A DNA stretch of 64,000 nucleotides from Citreimonas salinaria (GCF_900107235.1 NZ_FNPF01000005.1:62001-126000), one strand, 5' to 3'; numbered from the stretch's first letter, positions 1-9,796 are shown. Translations and numbers: made by a program. The notes: a model not told the origin generated them from the letters alone.

Positions 1-79
1 CGCAAACGGCGATCTGCCCGATTGCCCCCGCGTCCTCCAGCGGCTAATGCGCATGCGACCGCATACCGAGGAGAAGGCC

Positions 80-1474
<1,395 letters not shown>

Positions 1475-1499
1475 TCCGGACGCCACCCGGCGGATGATG

Positions 1500-1527
1500 A
1501 ACGGCCGGCCGTCGTGCCGGCCGTTTT
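1500..1527 (+). terminator. Rho-independent terminator of fumC
   Basis: A 9-bp perfect stem (ACGGCCGGC with GCCGGCCGT) closes a 6-nt loop and runs into TTTT. It lies 26 bp after the fumC stop. Confidence 0.85.
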
Positions 1528-1631
1528 CGTCTCGGCCGCCGACCGTCCACCCAGCCGCACGACGGAGCCATTTGACGCCGCCCCCGCGCCCGCTTACGCA
1601 GGGCACGCCACCACGCAGACGGACGCCGCCC

Positions 1632-2489
1632 ATGCTCTACCCCACCGCTCAGGCCTGGCGCGACGCGCCCAGCAAGCGCGTCGTCCTGTTCGCCATGTCG
1701 GGACTGGGCAAGACGCACGTATCCTCCATGCTACGTGCCAGCGGCGACTGGTTCCACTACTCGATCGATTACCGCATCGGCACCCGCTACATGGGCGAAT
1801 ACATCGTCGACAACGCCAAGCGCGAGGCGATGAAGGTGCCCTTCCTGCGCGACCTGCTGATGACGGATTCGATCTACATCGGATCGAATCTCAGCTTCGA
1901 GAACCTCAAGCCGGTTTCGGCCTATCTCGGCAAACCGGGCGATCCGGCGAAGGGCGGCATGCCAATCGCCGAGTATCGCCGCCGGCAGGAGCAGTTCCGC
2001 CGCGCCGAGATGCAGGCGCTGCTGGACACCGGCTATTTCATCGACCGGGCGCAGGACCTCTACGGCTACCCGCATTTCGTCTGCGACACCGGCGGGTCGA
2101 TCTGCGAGTGGGTCGATCCGGAGAGCCCCCGCGACGAGATCCTGACAGCGCTGTCACAGGTCGCGCTTATGGTCTGGATCCGCGGCAGCGACGCGCACAC
2201 CGCCGAGCTGATCCGCCGCTTCGACCGCGCGCCGAAGCCCATGGCCTACCAGCCGCAATTCCTCGACCGCGCCTGGTCTGCCTACCTGGACGAAACCGGT
2301 TTCGCTGATGACGCCGTCGATCCCGACGCCTTCATCCGCTGGACCTACGCGCGCGCGCTGGCACACCGCCAGCCGCTCTACGAGGCGATCGCGCGGAACT
2401 GGGGCGTCACGGTCGAGGCGGCGGACCTTGCCCGCGTGCAGACCGAGGCGGAATTCCAGGACCTGATCGCAAGCGCCCTGCCCGCGTGA
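1632..2489 (+). CDS. P-loop ATPase-like protein of unknown role
   Basis: A 285-residue protein with an N-terminal Walker A-like motif, AMSGLGKTH, at about residues 23-31, preceded by a hydrophobic beta strand (VVLFA). This is the only motif I can name. The rest is soluble and rich in charged and aromatic residues, with no signal peptide or membrane segment. The frame opens at 1494, but the ATG at 1632 starts right before the P-loop domain, and the upstream part is low-complexity out-of-frame-like sequence. It lies between fumC and a PhoD-like phosphatase, overlapping the latter if that gene uses its GTG start. A nucleotide-dependent kinase or ATPase role is inferred; substrate unknown. Confidence 0.8.
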   Translation: MLYPTAQAWRDAPSKRVVLFAMSGLGKTHVSSMLRASGDWFHYSIDYRIGTRYMGEYIVDNAKREAMKVPFLRDLLMTDSIYIGSNLSFENLKPVSAYLGKPGDPAKGGMPIAEYRRRQEQFRRAEMQALLDTGYFIDRAQDLYGYPHFVCDTGGSICEWVDPESPRDEILTALSQVALMVWIRGSDAHTAELIRRFDRAPKPMAYQPQFLDRAWSAYLDETGFADDAVDPDAFIRWTYARALAHRQPLYEAIARNWGVTVEAADLARVQTEAEFQDLIASALPA

Positions 2490-2533
2490 CCGGGCCTCGT
2501 GCAACCGGCGACGGGTCATCGAAGTTGCCGAGC

Positions 2534-3958
2534 ATGACCGTTTCCATCACCGGCCCCGTCCTGATCCTCGACAGCGTCCGCGACGACACGATGCGGCTTG
2601 CCGCTCTGTTCGTCGCACCCGCCGACACAGCGCCCCCGCCGGTCGAGACCGAGGACGGCACGCACCACCCCGAAGCCATCCTGAGTTGCGGCGACCGCGC
2701 CGTCTGGCGCGCGCGTTTCGATCGGCCCGCGACCAGCCCGTCGCACTACGCGTGGGCCGGCACGCGTTTCGACCTGGCCGGCGCGGCCGCGCCAGACCCG
2801 CGCATCGCATACGTCTCGTGCAACGGCGAGGAACACGGCGACCTCGACCGCGACCCGGTCGAGCGCAACGTGATCTGGGCGCGCCTGGGCGAGCATCACC
2901 GCGAGGCGCCGTTCGCGCTGCTGATCCACGGTGGTGACCAGGTCTATGCCGACGAGGCGACGGACGGGCATCCCGCCTCGGCCGGGTGGCCGGACGCCTG
3001 GCCCGAGGACCCGGAGAGCGACACGCTCGAAGACCTGCGCGTCCACCTGCGGCAGCGCTTCTTCGATCGTTACCACGCGCTGTACACCGCCGAGGGATTC
3101 CGCTGGCTGACCGCGCGGGTGCCGTCGGTCATGCAATGGGACGACCACGACATCTGCGACGGCTGGGGGTCGCTGCCCCGCAGCGCGGCGCGTTCGTCCG
3201 TCGGGCGGCTGATCTTCGACGTCGCGCGCGAGATGGCGCTCGCCTTCCAGCACGGCACGCGCGACGGCGATCTGCCCGCGCGCTTCGCCGACCCGGACGG
3301 TTCGCATCTGGGCTGGCAAGTCGACCTGCCCGGCCTGCGCCTGCTCGCCCCCGACCTGCGCAGCCAGCGCACCCGGCGCGAGATCATGGGCCGCGAGGGG
3401 TGGGACATGGTCGAGGACGCCGCGCGCGACGGCTTTGCCGGTCGCACGCTGTTCATCTCGTCGGTGCCGCTGTTGGGGCCGCGCCTGTCGCTGCTCGAAC
3501 TACTGATGGTGATCGTGCCGAAGATGCAGAAATACGAGGACGACCTGCGCGACCAGTGGCAGAGCCGCGCGCACCGGTCGTCGTGGCGCCGCATGCTGCA
3601 GCTCTGCCGGCGCATGGCCGCGCCCGAGTCCGCCCAGGTCACCGTCGTTTCGGGCGAGATCCACCTCGCCACGCGCGCCACGATGGGATTGGACCGCGGC
3701 AAGGTCCTGCACCAGCTGGTGGCCTCGGGGGTGAGCCATCCCGCGCCGCCCGTCGCCTGGGCGCGCACGCTGGGCACGCTGGCGACCCTGGGCGAGTCAC
3801 CGCTGCGCGGCCACCCGATCCGCATCCACCCGCTGCCCGGCCAGTCGGGCCGCTACACCGCACAGCGCAACGCCCTGATCCTGGACCACGAGGACGGAGC
3901 CATGCGGGCGCGCTGGTTGCTCGAGGAGTCGGGGCCTACGCCGCCCCTCGTTCTCTGA
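2534..3958 (+). CDS. PhoD-like metallophosphatase family protein
   Basis: A 474-residue protein with the metal-binding pattern of PhoD/alkaline phosphatase D-type phosphatases: HGGDQVYAD at about residue 134, WDDHDICDGWGS at about 200 and SGEIHLATRA at about 373. The Asp and His residues in these blocks are the expected metal ligands. No Tat or Sec signal peptide is visible, unlike classical secreted PhoD, so it probably acts in the cytoplasm on a phosphoester or phosphodiester that the sequence does not reveal. A GTG at 2486, overlapping the preceding stop as GTGA, is an alternative start; I prefer the ATG at 2534 because homologous-looking sequence begins there. The stop codon lies inside a palindrome discussed separately. 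Confidence 0.83.
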   Translation: MTVSITGPVLILDSVRDDTMRLAALFVAPADTAPPPVETEDGTHHPEAILSCGDRAVWRARFDRPATSPSHYAWAGTRFDLAGAAAPDPRIAYVSCNGEEHGDLDRDPVERNVIWARLGEHHREAPFALLIHGGDQVYADEATDGHPASAGWPDAWPEDPESDTLEDLRVHLRQRFFDRYHALYTAEGFRWLTARVPSVMQWDDHDICDGWGSLPRSAARSSVGRLIFDVAREMALAFQHGTRDGDLPARFADPDGSHLGWQVDLPGLRLLAPDLRSQRTRREIMGREGWDMVEDAARDGFAGRTLFISSVPLLGPRLSLLELLMVIVPKMQKYEDDLRDQWQSRAHRSSWRRMLQLCRRMAAPESAQVTVVSGEIHLATRATMGLDRGKVLHQLVASGVSHPAPPVAWARTLGTLATLGESPLRGHPIRIHPLPGQSGRYTAQRNALILDHEDGAMRARWLLEESGPTPPLVL

Positions 3959-3990
3959 CAGCGCTGCCAAATGCTTTGAAAGCGCTAGCA
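3956..3990. promoter_or_regulatory. Two LacI/CRE-like palindromic operators upstream of metA
   Basis: TGACAGCGCTGCCA (3956-3969) and TGAAAGCGCTAGCA (3977-3990) both fit the pattern TG-N2-AGCGCT-N2-CA. Such even palindromes with a central CG are typical of LacI/GalR-family operators. Their centres are 21 bp apart, about two helical turns. The first overlaps the stop codon of the phosphatase gene. No LacI-type regulator is encoded in the window. The two AGCGCT cores could also pair as a 6-bp RNA hairpin, the main alternative reading. Confidence 0.5.
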
Positions 3991-4044
3991 TGGGGGTTGG
4001 GTCCTGCGGAAGCCGTGCGGCATCGGGGTCGCGTTCCGCCCACC

Positions 4045-4073
4045 TTGCCCGCCACGGCCGCTTGGCCTATCTC
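4045..4073 (+). promoter_or_regulatory. Predicted sigma-70-type promoter of metA
   Basis: TTGCCC (4045-4050), a 17-bp spacer, then TATCTC (4068-4073). Transcription would begin near 4080, leaving a leader of about 17 nt before the metA ATG. That is too short for a SAM riboswitch downstream of this promoter. Confidence 0.4.
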
Positions 4074-4096
4074 TGCCCTTCGCGAAAGGATGTCCG

Positions 4097-5047
4097 ATGC
4101 CGATCAAGCTGCCCGCCGACCTGCCCGCCTTCGACGTGCTCACCCGTGAAGGCGTGTCCGTCATGGCCGACGCGCTGGCCGAGCGGCAGGACATCCGTCC
4201 GCTGCGCATCGGGCTGCTCAACTTGATGCCGAAGAAGATCCAGACCGAGAACCAGTTCGCCCGCCTGATCGGCGCGACGCCGCTGCAGATCGAGTTCAGC
4301 CTGATCCGCATGAGCGAGCACCAGACCAAGAACACCGCCGCCGAGCACATGGAGGCCTTCTACCGCCCCTTCGCCGAGGTGGCCGAGGCGGGCGATCGTT
4401 TCGACGGGCTGATCATCACCGGCGCCCCGATCGAGCACCTGCCCTTCGAGGAGGTCACCTACTGGGACGAGCTGACCCGGGTCTTCGACTGGACGCAGAC
4501 CCACGTGCATTCCACCTTCGGCGTGTGCTGGGGCGGCATGGCGATGCTGCGGCATTTCCATGGCGTCGACAAGCACATGCTCGACGCCAAGGCCTTCGGC
4601 TGCATCCGGCACACCAATCGCGCGCCGGCCTCGCCCTACCTGCGCGGCTTCTCCGACGACATGGTGATCCCGGTCTCGCGCTGGACCGAACTGAAGCGGG
4701 AAGAGATCGAGGCCGCCGGCCTGCCCATCCTGATCGACAGCGACGAAACCGGTCCCTGCCTCGTCGAGGACCCTGCTCACCGCGCGCTCTACATCTTCAA
4801 CCACCTGGAATACGACAGCGACACGCTGAAACAGGAATACGACCGCGACGTCGCCGAGGGCCGGCCGATCAACGTGCCGGGCAACTACTATCCAGGCGAC
4901 GATCCGACCTGCGCCCCGCAGAACCGGTGGCGCAGCCATGCGCACCTTCTCTACGGCAACTGGATCAACGAGATCTACCAGACCACGCCCTTCGACCTGG
5001 CCGATATCGGCAAGCGCTCCGACCCCGACCTGCGGGCCGAGGCATGA
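4097..5047 (+). CDS. metA: Homoserine O-acyltransferase MetA (predicted acetyl-CoA type)
   Basis: MetA activates the homoserine hydroxyl in methionine biosynthesis. The 316-residue protein has the MetA fold markers: the nucleophile Cys144 in FGVCWGG and the TGAP loop at 108-111. The residue that decides acyl-donor use in this family (E. coli MetA Gly111, B. cereus Glu111) aligns with Glu113 here, in GAPIEH, because the numbering is shifted by two. Glu predicts acetyl-CoA use, so the product is probably O-acetylhomoserine. AAAGGA precedes the ATG. The next gene starts inside the stop codon (ATGA), so the two are co-translated. Upstream lie a likely promoter and two palindromic operators rather than a recognisable SAM riboswitch. 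Confidence 0.95.
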   Translation: MPIKLPADLPAFDVLTREGVSVMADALAERQDIRPLRIGLLNLMPKKIQTENQFARLIGATPLQIEFSLIRMSEHQTKNTAAEHMEAFYRPFAEVAEAGDRFDGLIITGAPIEHLPFEEVTYWDELTRVFDWTQTHVHSTFGVCWGGMAMLRHFHGVDKHMLDAKAFGCIRHTNRAPASPYLRGFSDDMVIPVSRWTELKREEIEAAGLPILIDSDETGPCLVEDPAHRALYIFNHLEYDSDTLKQEYDRDVAEGRPINVPGNYYPGDDPTCAPQNRWRSHAHLLYGNWINEIYQTTPFDLADIGKRSDPDLRAEA

Positions 5048-6024
5048 ACACCTGGACCCTCGTCGCGGCGGTCCTGCTGCTGGCGCTGGCCGGCTGCGGC
5101 GTCATCGTCGAGCGCAGCGCCGACCGCGCCGTGGCGCGCGCCGAGGAACGCTGGCCGCCGGTCGGGCAGTTCACGCAAGTGGACGACTCGCGCGTGCACT
5201 ACGTCCAGCGGGGCACCGGCCCGGACGTGGTGCTGATCCACGGGGCGGGCGGCAACCTGCGCGACATGACCTTCTCGCTGGTCCCGCGGCTGGTCGAGCG
5301 CGGCTTTCGCGTCACCGCCTTCGACCGTCCGGGGCTGGGCTATACCGATCGCATCGACGAAAGCTATGCCGGCGCGATGAACACCCGCGCCGAGAGCCCG
5401 CAGCAGCAGGCCGCCCTTCTGGCGCAGGCCGCGCGGCAGATCGGCGTCGAGGACCCGGTCGTCGTCGGCCACAGCTTCGGCGGCTCGGTCGCCATGGCCT
5501 GGGCGCTGGACCACGACGCGGCGGCGGTGGTCAGCCTTGCCGGCGCGATCATGCCCTGGCCCGGCGACATCGCCACCTCGTACAAGCTGCTGGGCTCGCG
5601 CCTCGGTGGCGCCACCCTGGCCCCGCTGGCTGCGGCGCTGATCGACCCGATGCAGACCGCCGACCGGGTCGAGCCGATCTTCGCCCCCAACCCGATGCCC
5701 GAGGGGTATCTCGCCCACATCGGACCGGGCCTGTCGCTCCGCCCGGGCCAGCTGCGCGCCAATGCCCGACAGGTGCAGGCGCTCAAGGGCCACCTGCGCG
5801 ACATGTCTCCGCGCTACGCCGGCCTGTCCCTGCCGGTCGAACTGGTCCACGGCGCCGAGGACGACACCGTGGGCCTCGACATCCACTCGGTCGCCGCGGC
5901 GGAAATCCTGCCCGACGCCAACCTGACCGTGCTCGAAGGCGTCGGCCACATGCCCCACCACGCCCGAGAAGGCGCCGTGGTCGAGGCGATCGTCCGCGCC
6001 GCCGAACGCGCCGGTTTGCGTTGA
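5044..6024 (+). CDS. Alpha/beta-hydrolase, predicted lipoprotein
   Basis: A 326-residue serine hydrolase. The N-terminus is a lipoprotein signal: a hydrophobic segment ending in the lipobox LAGC, with the acylated Cys at about residue 19. The hydrolase core shows the oxyanion-hole region HGAGG at about 65, the nucleophile elbow GHSFGG (Ser about 142), the acid Asp in HGAEDD at about 275 and the base His in GVGHMPH at about 302. The full catalytic triad is therefore present, in a protein probably anchored to a periplasm-facing membrane. The start overlaps the metA stop (ATGA). The MetX homoserine acetyltransferases are also alpha/beta-hydrolases, but this protein's lipobox and shorter length argue for an esterase or lipase. 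Substrate unknown. Confidence 0.87.
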   Translation: MNTWTLVAAVLLLALAGCGVIVERSADRAVARAEERWPPVGQFTQVDDSRVHYVQRGTGPDVVLIHGAGGNLRDMTFSLVPRLVERGFRVTAFDRPGLGYTDRIDESYAGAMNTRAESPQQQAALLAQAARQIGVEDPVVVGHSFGGSVAMAWALDHDAAAVVSLAGAIMPWPGDIATSYKLLGSRLGGATLAPLAAALIDPMQTADRVEPIFAPNPMPEGYLAHIGPGLSLRPGQLRANARQVQALKGHLRDMSPRYAGLSLPVELVHGAEDDTVGLDIHSVAAAEILPDANLTVLEGVGHMPHHAREGAVVEAIVRAAERAGLR

Positions 6025-6076
6025 GCCGCACCGCCCCCCATAGTACCCGCCCCGCAGCCCGACAGGACGGCCCGTG

Positions 6077-6955
6077 ATGACGAACCCCATCGACAGCCTG
6101 CCCTTCGACGGAGCGATCTCGCGCTATGCCGAAGCCGACGCGCCCAAGGACGTGCGCCAGGCCCTGGCCGGGGATCGCGACATCCTCGACCCAGACTACC
6201 CCTATGCCGAGCCCTTGGCCCATGACGAATACCGCGCCCAGATGGACGCCCTGCAGATCGAGCTGGCCAAGATGCAGGCCTGGGCCAAGTCCAGCGGCGC
6301 CCGCGTGGCGATCGTCTTCGAAGGCCGCGATGCGGCAGGCAAGGGCGGCACGATCAAGCGCTTCCGCGAGAACCTCAACCCGCGCGGCGCCCGCGTCGTC
6401 GCCCTGGGCAAGCCGACCGAGACCGAGGCCGGCCAGTGGTACTTCCAGCGCTACGCCGCGCACCTGCCGACCGCCGGCGAAATCGTCTTCTTCGACCGCT
6501 CGTGGTACAATCGCGGCGTCGTCGAATCCGTCTTCGATTTCGCGACGAACACCCAGCGGCAGCACTTCTTCGCCCAGGTCGGCGATTTCGAACGCCTGCT
6601 GACCGACGACGGCATCCACCTGTTAAAGATCTGGCTCACCGTCAGCCGGGCCGAGCAGCTGCGCCGCTTCCTCAAGCGCGAGCGCGATCCGCTGAAGCAC
6701 TGGAAGCTGTCGCGCATTGATGTGGACGGCCTCGCCCTGTGGGACGCCTACACGCTGGCGATCCGTGAAACCCTGTCGCGCAGCCACAGCGCCCACGCGC
6801 CCTGGACCGTGATCCGCGCCGACGACAAGCGCCGCGCGCGGCTGACCGCGATCCGCTCGGTGCTGAGCGGGCTGGACTACGATCACCGCGACGATGCGGC
6901 GCTCGGCGTCCCCGATCCGCGGATCAGCGCCGGGCCGGGCCTGCTCGATGCATAA
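6077..6955 (+). CDS. ppk2: Polyphosphate kinase 2
   Basis: PPK2 enzymes transfer phosphate between polyphosphate and nucleotides, most often making GTP or ATP from NDPs. The 292-residue protein has the family's Walker A, GRDAAGKGGT, at about residues 83-92, and the Walker B region FFDRSWYNRGVVE at about 140-152, followed by a lid module rich in Arg. It is a single-domain PPK2. A GTG lies three bases upstream, but the ATG at 6077 sits 9 nt after AGGA. The following tetR gene overlaps its 3' end by 8 bp, suggesting co-expression. Direction of reaction and nucleotide preference cannot be read from sequence. Confidence 0.94.
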   Translation: MTNPIDSLPFDGAISRYAEADAPKDVRQALAGDRDILDPDYPYAEPLAHDEYRAQMDALQIELAKMQAWAKSSGARVAIVFEGRDAAGKGGTIKRFRENLNPRGARVVALGKPTETEAGQWYFQRYAAHLPTAGEIVFFDRSWYNRGVVESVFDFATNTQRQHFFAQVGDFERLLTDDGIHLLKIWLTVSRAEQLRRFLKRERDPLKHWKLSRIDVDGLALWDAYTLAIRETLSRSHSAHAPWTVIRADDKRRARLTAIRSVLSGLDYDHRDDAALGVPDPRISAGPGLLDA

Positions 6956-7565
6956 GCGCGGCTATCACCACGGCAACCTGCGCCAGGCGCTGGTCGATGC
7001 CGCGCTCGAACTGATCGAAGAGAAGGGCCCCACCGGCTTCACCCTGTCCGAGGCGGCCAAGCGCGCGGGCGTGACCCCGGCGGCGGTCTACCGCCACTTC
7101 TCGGGGCGCGGGGACGTGATCGCCGAGGCCGCGCTGCAGGGCTACCAGATCTTCTCGGACGTGATGGAGTTCGCCTACGAATCCGGTCAGCCTTCGGCGC
7201 TGGCGGCGTTCGAGGCGACGGGCCGCGCCTACCTCGCCTTCGCGCGCAAGCATCCCGGCCACTACATCGCGATGTTCGAATCCGGCATCTCGGTCAACCA
7301 CTCGCCGGAACTTGCCGCCGTCTCGGCGCGCGCGCGCGGCGTGCTGGAACGCGCCGCCGCCGACCTGTCGCAGCACATCCCCGAGGCCAAGCGCCCGCCG
7401 CCGGCGATGTTCTCGGCCCACATCTGGGCGCTCAGCCACGGCGTGGTCGAGCTTTTCGCCCGCAACTCGCCCGGCACGCAATCGCCCTTCCCGCCGGAGG
7501 ACCTGCTGGAATCCGCCATCGGCGTCTACCTGCGCGGCCTCGGGCTGATCCCGCCCGATACGTGA
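6948..7565 (+). CDS. TetR/AcrR-family transcriptional regulator
   Basis: A 205-residue regulator with an N-terminal TetR helix-turn-helix at about residues 8-55: ALVDAALELIEEKG, then TLSEAAKRAGVTPAAVYRHF. The C-terminal part is an all-helical ligand-binding region resembling TetR_C_33-type WHG domains. It starts at an ATG inside the end of ppk2 (8-bp overlap), so it is probably translated with it. Its ligand and targets are unknown; co-transcription with ppk2 hints at a stress or phosphate link, but this is inference only. Confidence 0.9.
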   Translation: MHKRGYHHGNLRQALVDAALELIEEKGPTGFTLSEAAKRAGVTPAAVYRHFSGRGDVIAEAALQGYQIFSDVMEFAYESGQPSALAAFEATGRAYLAFARKHPGHYIAMFESGISVNHSPELAAVSARARGVLERAAADLSQHIPEAKRPPPAMFSAHIWALSHGVVELFARNSPGTQSPFPPEDLLESAIGVYLRGLGLIPPDT

Positions 7566-7659
7566 TCCGCCGCGTTCCGGTGCCGCTTCGGCAGCCCGGT
7601 GACGAACGGCGCGCAACCGTCTAGGCTGCGCTGTACGCAGACCTTCAGGAGGACACGCC

Positions 7660-8262
7660 ATGAAGACACGCACGCTGTTTGCCGCCGCTGCGCTACTGGC
7701 CGCCCCAGCCATGGCCCAGACGACGGTTGGGATTACCTCGGACATGCCGTCCGTCACGGTCGAGACCGCGTCCGGCCCGGTGAAGATCGACCGCATCCAG
7801 GACACGTCGCACGAGATCAGCGGAGAGTGGGCCCGAACCTCGCGCCCCTGCCCCGACTTCTGCATCCAGCCTCACAGCCCCGCCGACGGGGTCTACACGA
7901 TCGGAGAGCTGGAACTGATCGACATGCTGAAGGATCCCGACGCGACCGTCGTGGACAGCCGCACGCCGGACTGGTTCCAGGGCGGCACGATCCCCGGCGC
8001 GATCAACATCCCCTATACCCATGTGCTTGACGAGCTCGGTCGGCTGGGCTGCGAGCCCGATTTCGACGGGTGGGATTGCAGCAACGCGAAACGCGTCGCG
8101 CTGTTCTGCAACGGGATCTGGTGCGGACAATCCCCCACCGCGATCCGGAACATGGTCGAGGCAGGCTATCCCGCCGATCGCATTTCCTACTACCGCGGCG
8201 GCATGCAGGTCTGGCGGCTGCTGGGACTGACGGTTACGGGCGGCACGTCCGAAGGCGGCTAG
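7660..8262 (+). CDS. Secreted rhodanese-like domain protein
   Basis: A 200-residue protein with a clear Sec signal peptide (positive start, hydrophobic core, cleavage after APAMA near residue 19), so it is periplasmic. The mature part carries a CPDFC pair (C-x3-C) at about 64-68 and one rhodanese domain from about 80 to the end. The catalytic-loop region reads FCNGIWCGQSP at about 148, giving a candidate persulfide Cys plus a second Cys three residues beyond the usual position. The GGMQVWRLLG block near the end is typical of rhodanese folds. It probably handles sulfane sulfur or protein thiols in the periplasm. A good AGGAGG ribosome site lies 7 nt upstream of the ATG. Confidence 0.88.
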   Translation: MKTRTLFAAAALLAAPAMAQTTVGITSDMPSVTVETASGPVKIDRIQDTSHEISGEWARTSRPCPDFCIQPHSPADGVYTIGELELIDMLKDPDATVVDSRTPDWFQGGTIPGAINIPYTHVLDELGRLGCEPDFDGWDCSNAKRVALFCNGIWCGQSPTAIRNMVEAGYPADRISYYRGGMQVWRLLGLTVTGGTSEGG

Positions 8263-8415
8263 CCGGATCCGCGACCCTGCTCGCGCGCCCCGTCAGGCGT
8301 TCGCGGCAAGCGGCCGGACGAACACGACCCCGTGACTCCGGTCGGTGCTACACGGTATTGAAAGGGCCCGGCCGGAGCGCCACGCGGATCGGGGGAAAAG
8401 CCTTCCGATCCAATG

Positions 8416-8501
8416 TGGTGCCCGAGGTCGGACTCGAACCGACACGCTGTTGCCAGCGGGGGATTTTGAATCCCCTGCGTCTACCATTCCGCCACTCGGG
8501 C
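8416..8501 (-). tRNA. tRNA-Leu (anticodon CAA)
   Basis: On the minus strand the acceptor GCCCGAG (8501-8495) pairs with CTCGGGC (8426-8420), followed by A and an encoded CCA (8418-8416). The anticodon loop reads TTCAAAA, giving CAA. A long variable arm fits a class II leucine tRNA; total 86 nt. Confidence 0.96.
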
Positions 8502-8512
8502 CCGGAGCTGCG

Positions 8513-8539
8513 GGTATACCAAGCGTCGGGCTGCGTCAA
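8513..8539 (-). promoter_or_regulatory. Predicted promoter of tRNA-Leu
   Basis: On the minus strand TTGACG (8539-8534) is followed 15 bp later by TATACC (8518-8513), placing initiation a few bases before the tRNA 5' end at 8501. The spacer is shorter than the optimum of 17. Confidence 0.4.
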
Positions 8540-8552
8540 TCGCGCTCCGCGC

Positions 8553-8574
8553 GCGCGGGATCCGAATCCCGCGC
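8553..8574. other. Perfect 9-bp hairpin between tRNA-Leu and the YqaA gene
   Basis: GCGCGGGAT (8553-8561) and ATCCCGCGC (8566-8574) pair across a CCGA loop. There is no T-run on either strand. It resembles a tRNA T-arm stem but has no other tRNA parts around it. Role unknown. Confidence 0.5.
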
Positions 8575-8659
8575 CGTCGCGCCCGCGATGCCGCACCGCG
8601 TCGGCAGCCCTTGCCAGCGACCGGCCACCGTGGTCAGAAGTCGGTCGAGGAGATCCGCC

Positions 8660-9238
8660 ATGCTGCGATGCACTTACGACTGGACGATGGCGCAGGCCGA
8701 CCACCCGCGCGCGCTGTGGATCCTGGCCGCCGTCGCCTTCGTCGAAAGCTCGGTCTTCCCGATCCCGCCCGACGTGCTGATGATCCCGATGATCCTGGCC
8801 GCCCCGCACCGCACGTGGCTCATCGCGCTGGTGGCCACAATCTCCTCGGTGGCCGGGGGAATGGCCGGCTATGGGATCGGCTACTTCTTCTACGAAAGCC
8901 TCGGCCAGCCGATCCTGACCGCGCTGGGCAAGGCCGACGCGATGGCCGCGTTCAACGACCAGTTCAACGGCGTGGGCTTCTGGGCCGTGCTGATCGCCGG
9001 CGTCACGCCGTTTCCCTACAAGGTCATCACCATCATGTCGGGCTGGACGGCGATGCCGCTCGCGACCTTCGTCGTCACCTCGATCGTCGCGCGGGCGCTG
9101 CGGTTCTTCGTGGTGGCGGCGCTGCTGCGCGTCTTCGGCCCGCCGATCCGCGACTTCATCGAGCGCCGGCTGGGCCTTGTCTTCACCGCCTTTGTAGTGC
9201 TTCTGGTGGGCGGATTCGTTGCGGCGGGCACGCTATGA
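8660..9238 (+). CDS. YqaA/DedA-type inner-membrane protein (VTT domain)
   Basis: A 192-residue polytopic membrane protein of the DedA/SNARE-associated (VTT) superfamily, closest in layout to YqaA. Features are the early acidic residue in AFVESSVFPIPPDVLMIPMIL (about 20-40, split by helix breakers), a re-entrant GVTPFPYKV segment at about 110, and four or more hydrophobic helices. DedA-family proteins are implicated in membrane homeostasis and undecaprenyl-phosphate or lipid translocation; the role of YqaA itself is unclear. The start follows GAGGAG. Its stop overlaps the dsbB start (ATGA), so the two membrane-protein genes form a translationally coupled pair. Confidence 0.88.
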   Translation: MLRCTYDWTMAQADHPRALWILAAVAFVESSVFPIPPDVLMIPMILAAPHRTWLIALVATISSVAGGMAGYGIGYFFYESLGQPILTALGKADAMAAFNDQFNGVGFWAVLIAGVTPFPYKVITIMSGWTAMPLATFVVTSIVARALRFFVVAALLRVFGPPIRDFIERRLGLVFTAFVVLLVGGFVAAGTL

Positions 9239-9699
9239 CACGAAAGACCCTGATGATCCTCGCCGCGGCCGGCTCGGCCGCGCTGATGCTTGCGGCGCTG
9301 GGCTTCCAGTATCTCGGCGACATGCCGCCGTGCAAGCTGTGCTACTGGCAGCGCTACGGTCATGTGGGCGCGATCGCCGCGGGACTCGTGGCGCTGGCGG
9401 CCCCGCTGGCGATCGTCGCGCTTCTGGGCGCCGCCGCCGTGGGCAGCTCGGCCCTGATCGGCGCGTATCACGCAGGCGTCGAGCGCGGCTGGTGGGAAGG
9501 CCCCACCACCTGCACCTCGCAGGATATCGGCGGGCTCGACACCGACGCGCTGCTCGACCAGATCATGAACGCGCCGCTGGTGCGCTGCGACGAGATCCCG
9601 TGGCAGATGCTGGGCATCTCGATGGCCGGCTGGAACGCGATCGCCTCGGCGCTGCTGGTGCTGGTCTGGCTGGCCGCCCTGCGCGCACCCCGCGCCTGA
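9235..9699 (+). CDS. dsbB: Disulfide bond formation protein DsbB family
   Basis: DsbB reoxidises periplasmic DsbA and passes electrons to quinone. The 154-residue protein has four predicted membrane helices. Both periplasmic cysteine pairs are present: CKLC at about residues 33-36, in the typical PCKLCYWQRY context, and a second pair in the last periplasmic loop (Cys in TTCTSQ at about 97 and VRC at about 120). All residues needed for the electron relay are therefore intact. The start overlaps the upstream membrane-protein stop (ATGA). No dsbA is in the window. A perfect inverted repeat downstream may end the transcript. Confidence 0.93.
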   Translation: MTRKTLMILAAAGSAALMLAALGFQYLGDMPPCKLCYWQRYGHVGAIAAGLVALAAPLAIVALLGAAAVGSSALIGAYHAGVERGWWEGPTTCTSQDIGGLDTDALLDQIMNAPLVRCDEIPWQMLGISMAGWNAIASALLVLVWLAALRAPRA

Positions 9700-9729
9700 G
9701 CGCGGACGCCCCGGAACCCGTTCGCCCCG

Positions 9730-9744
9730 GGGGGTGTCACCCCC
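9730..9744. terminator. Inverted repeat after dsbB, possible terminator
   Basis: GGGGGTG and CACCCCC flank a single T, forming a 15-nt perfect inverted repeat 31 bp after the dsbB stop. Only a stem of about 5-6 bp is physically possible, and no T-run follows, so termination is uncertain. Confidence 0.35.
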
Positions 9745-9796
9745 GCCGCTTTCGCGCCATGACCGCGACAAGGCGGAATCGCCGCCGTTCCGGCCC

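Noticed and set aside
3991-4096. SAM riboswitch upstream of metA
   Set aside because: I looked for SAM-II and SAM/SAH-type landmarks and saw no matching core; the predicted promoter also leaves only about 17 nt of leader.
8293-8487. Small ORF reading GDSKSPAGNSVSVRVRPRAPH on the minus strand
   Set aside because: A false translation of the tRNA-Leu gene, common in automated annotation.
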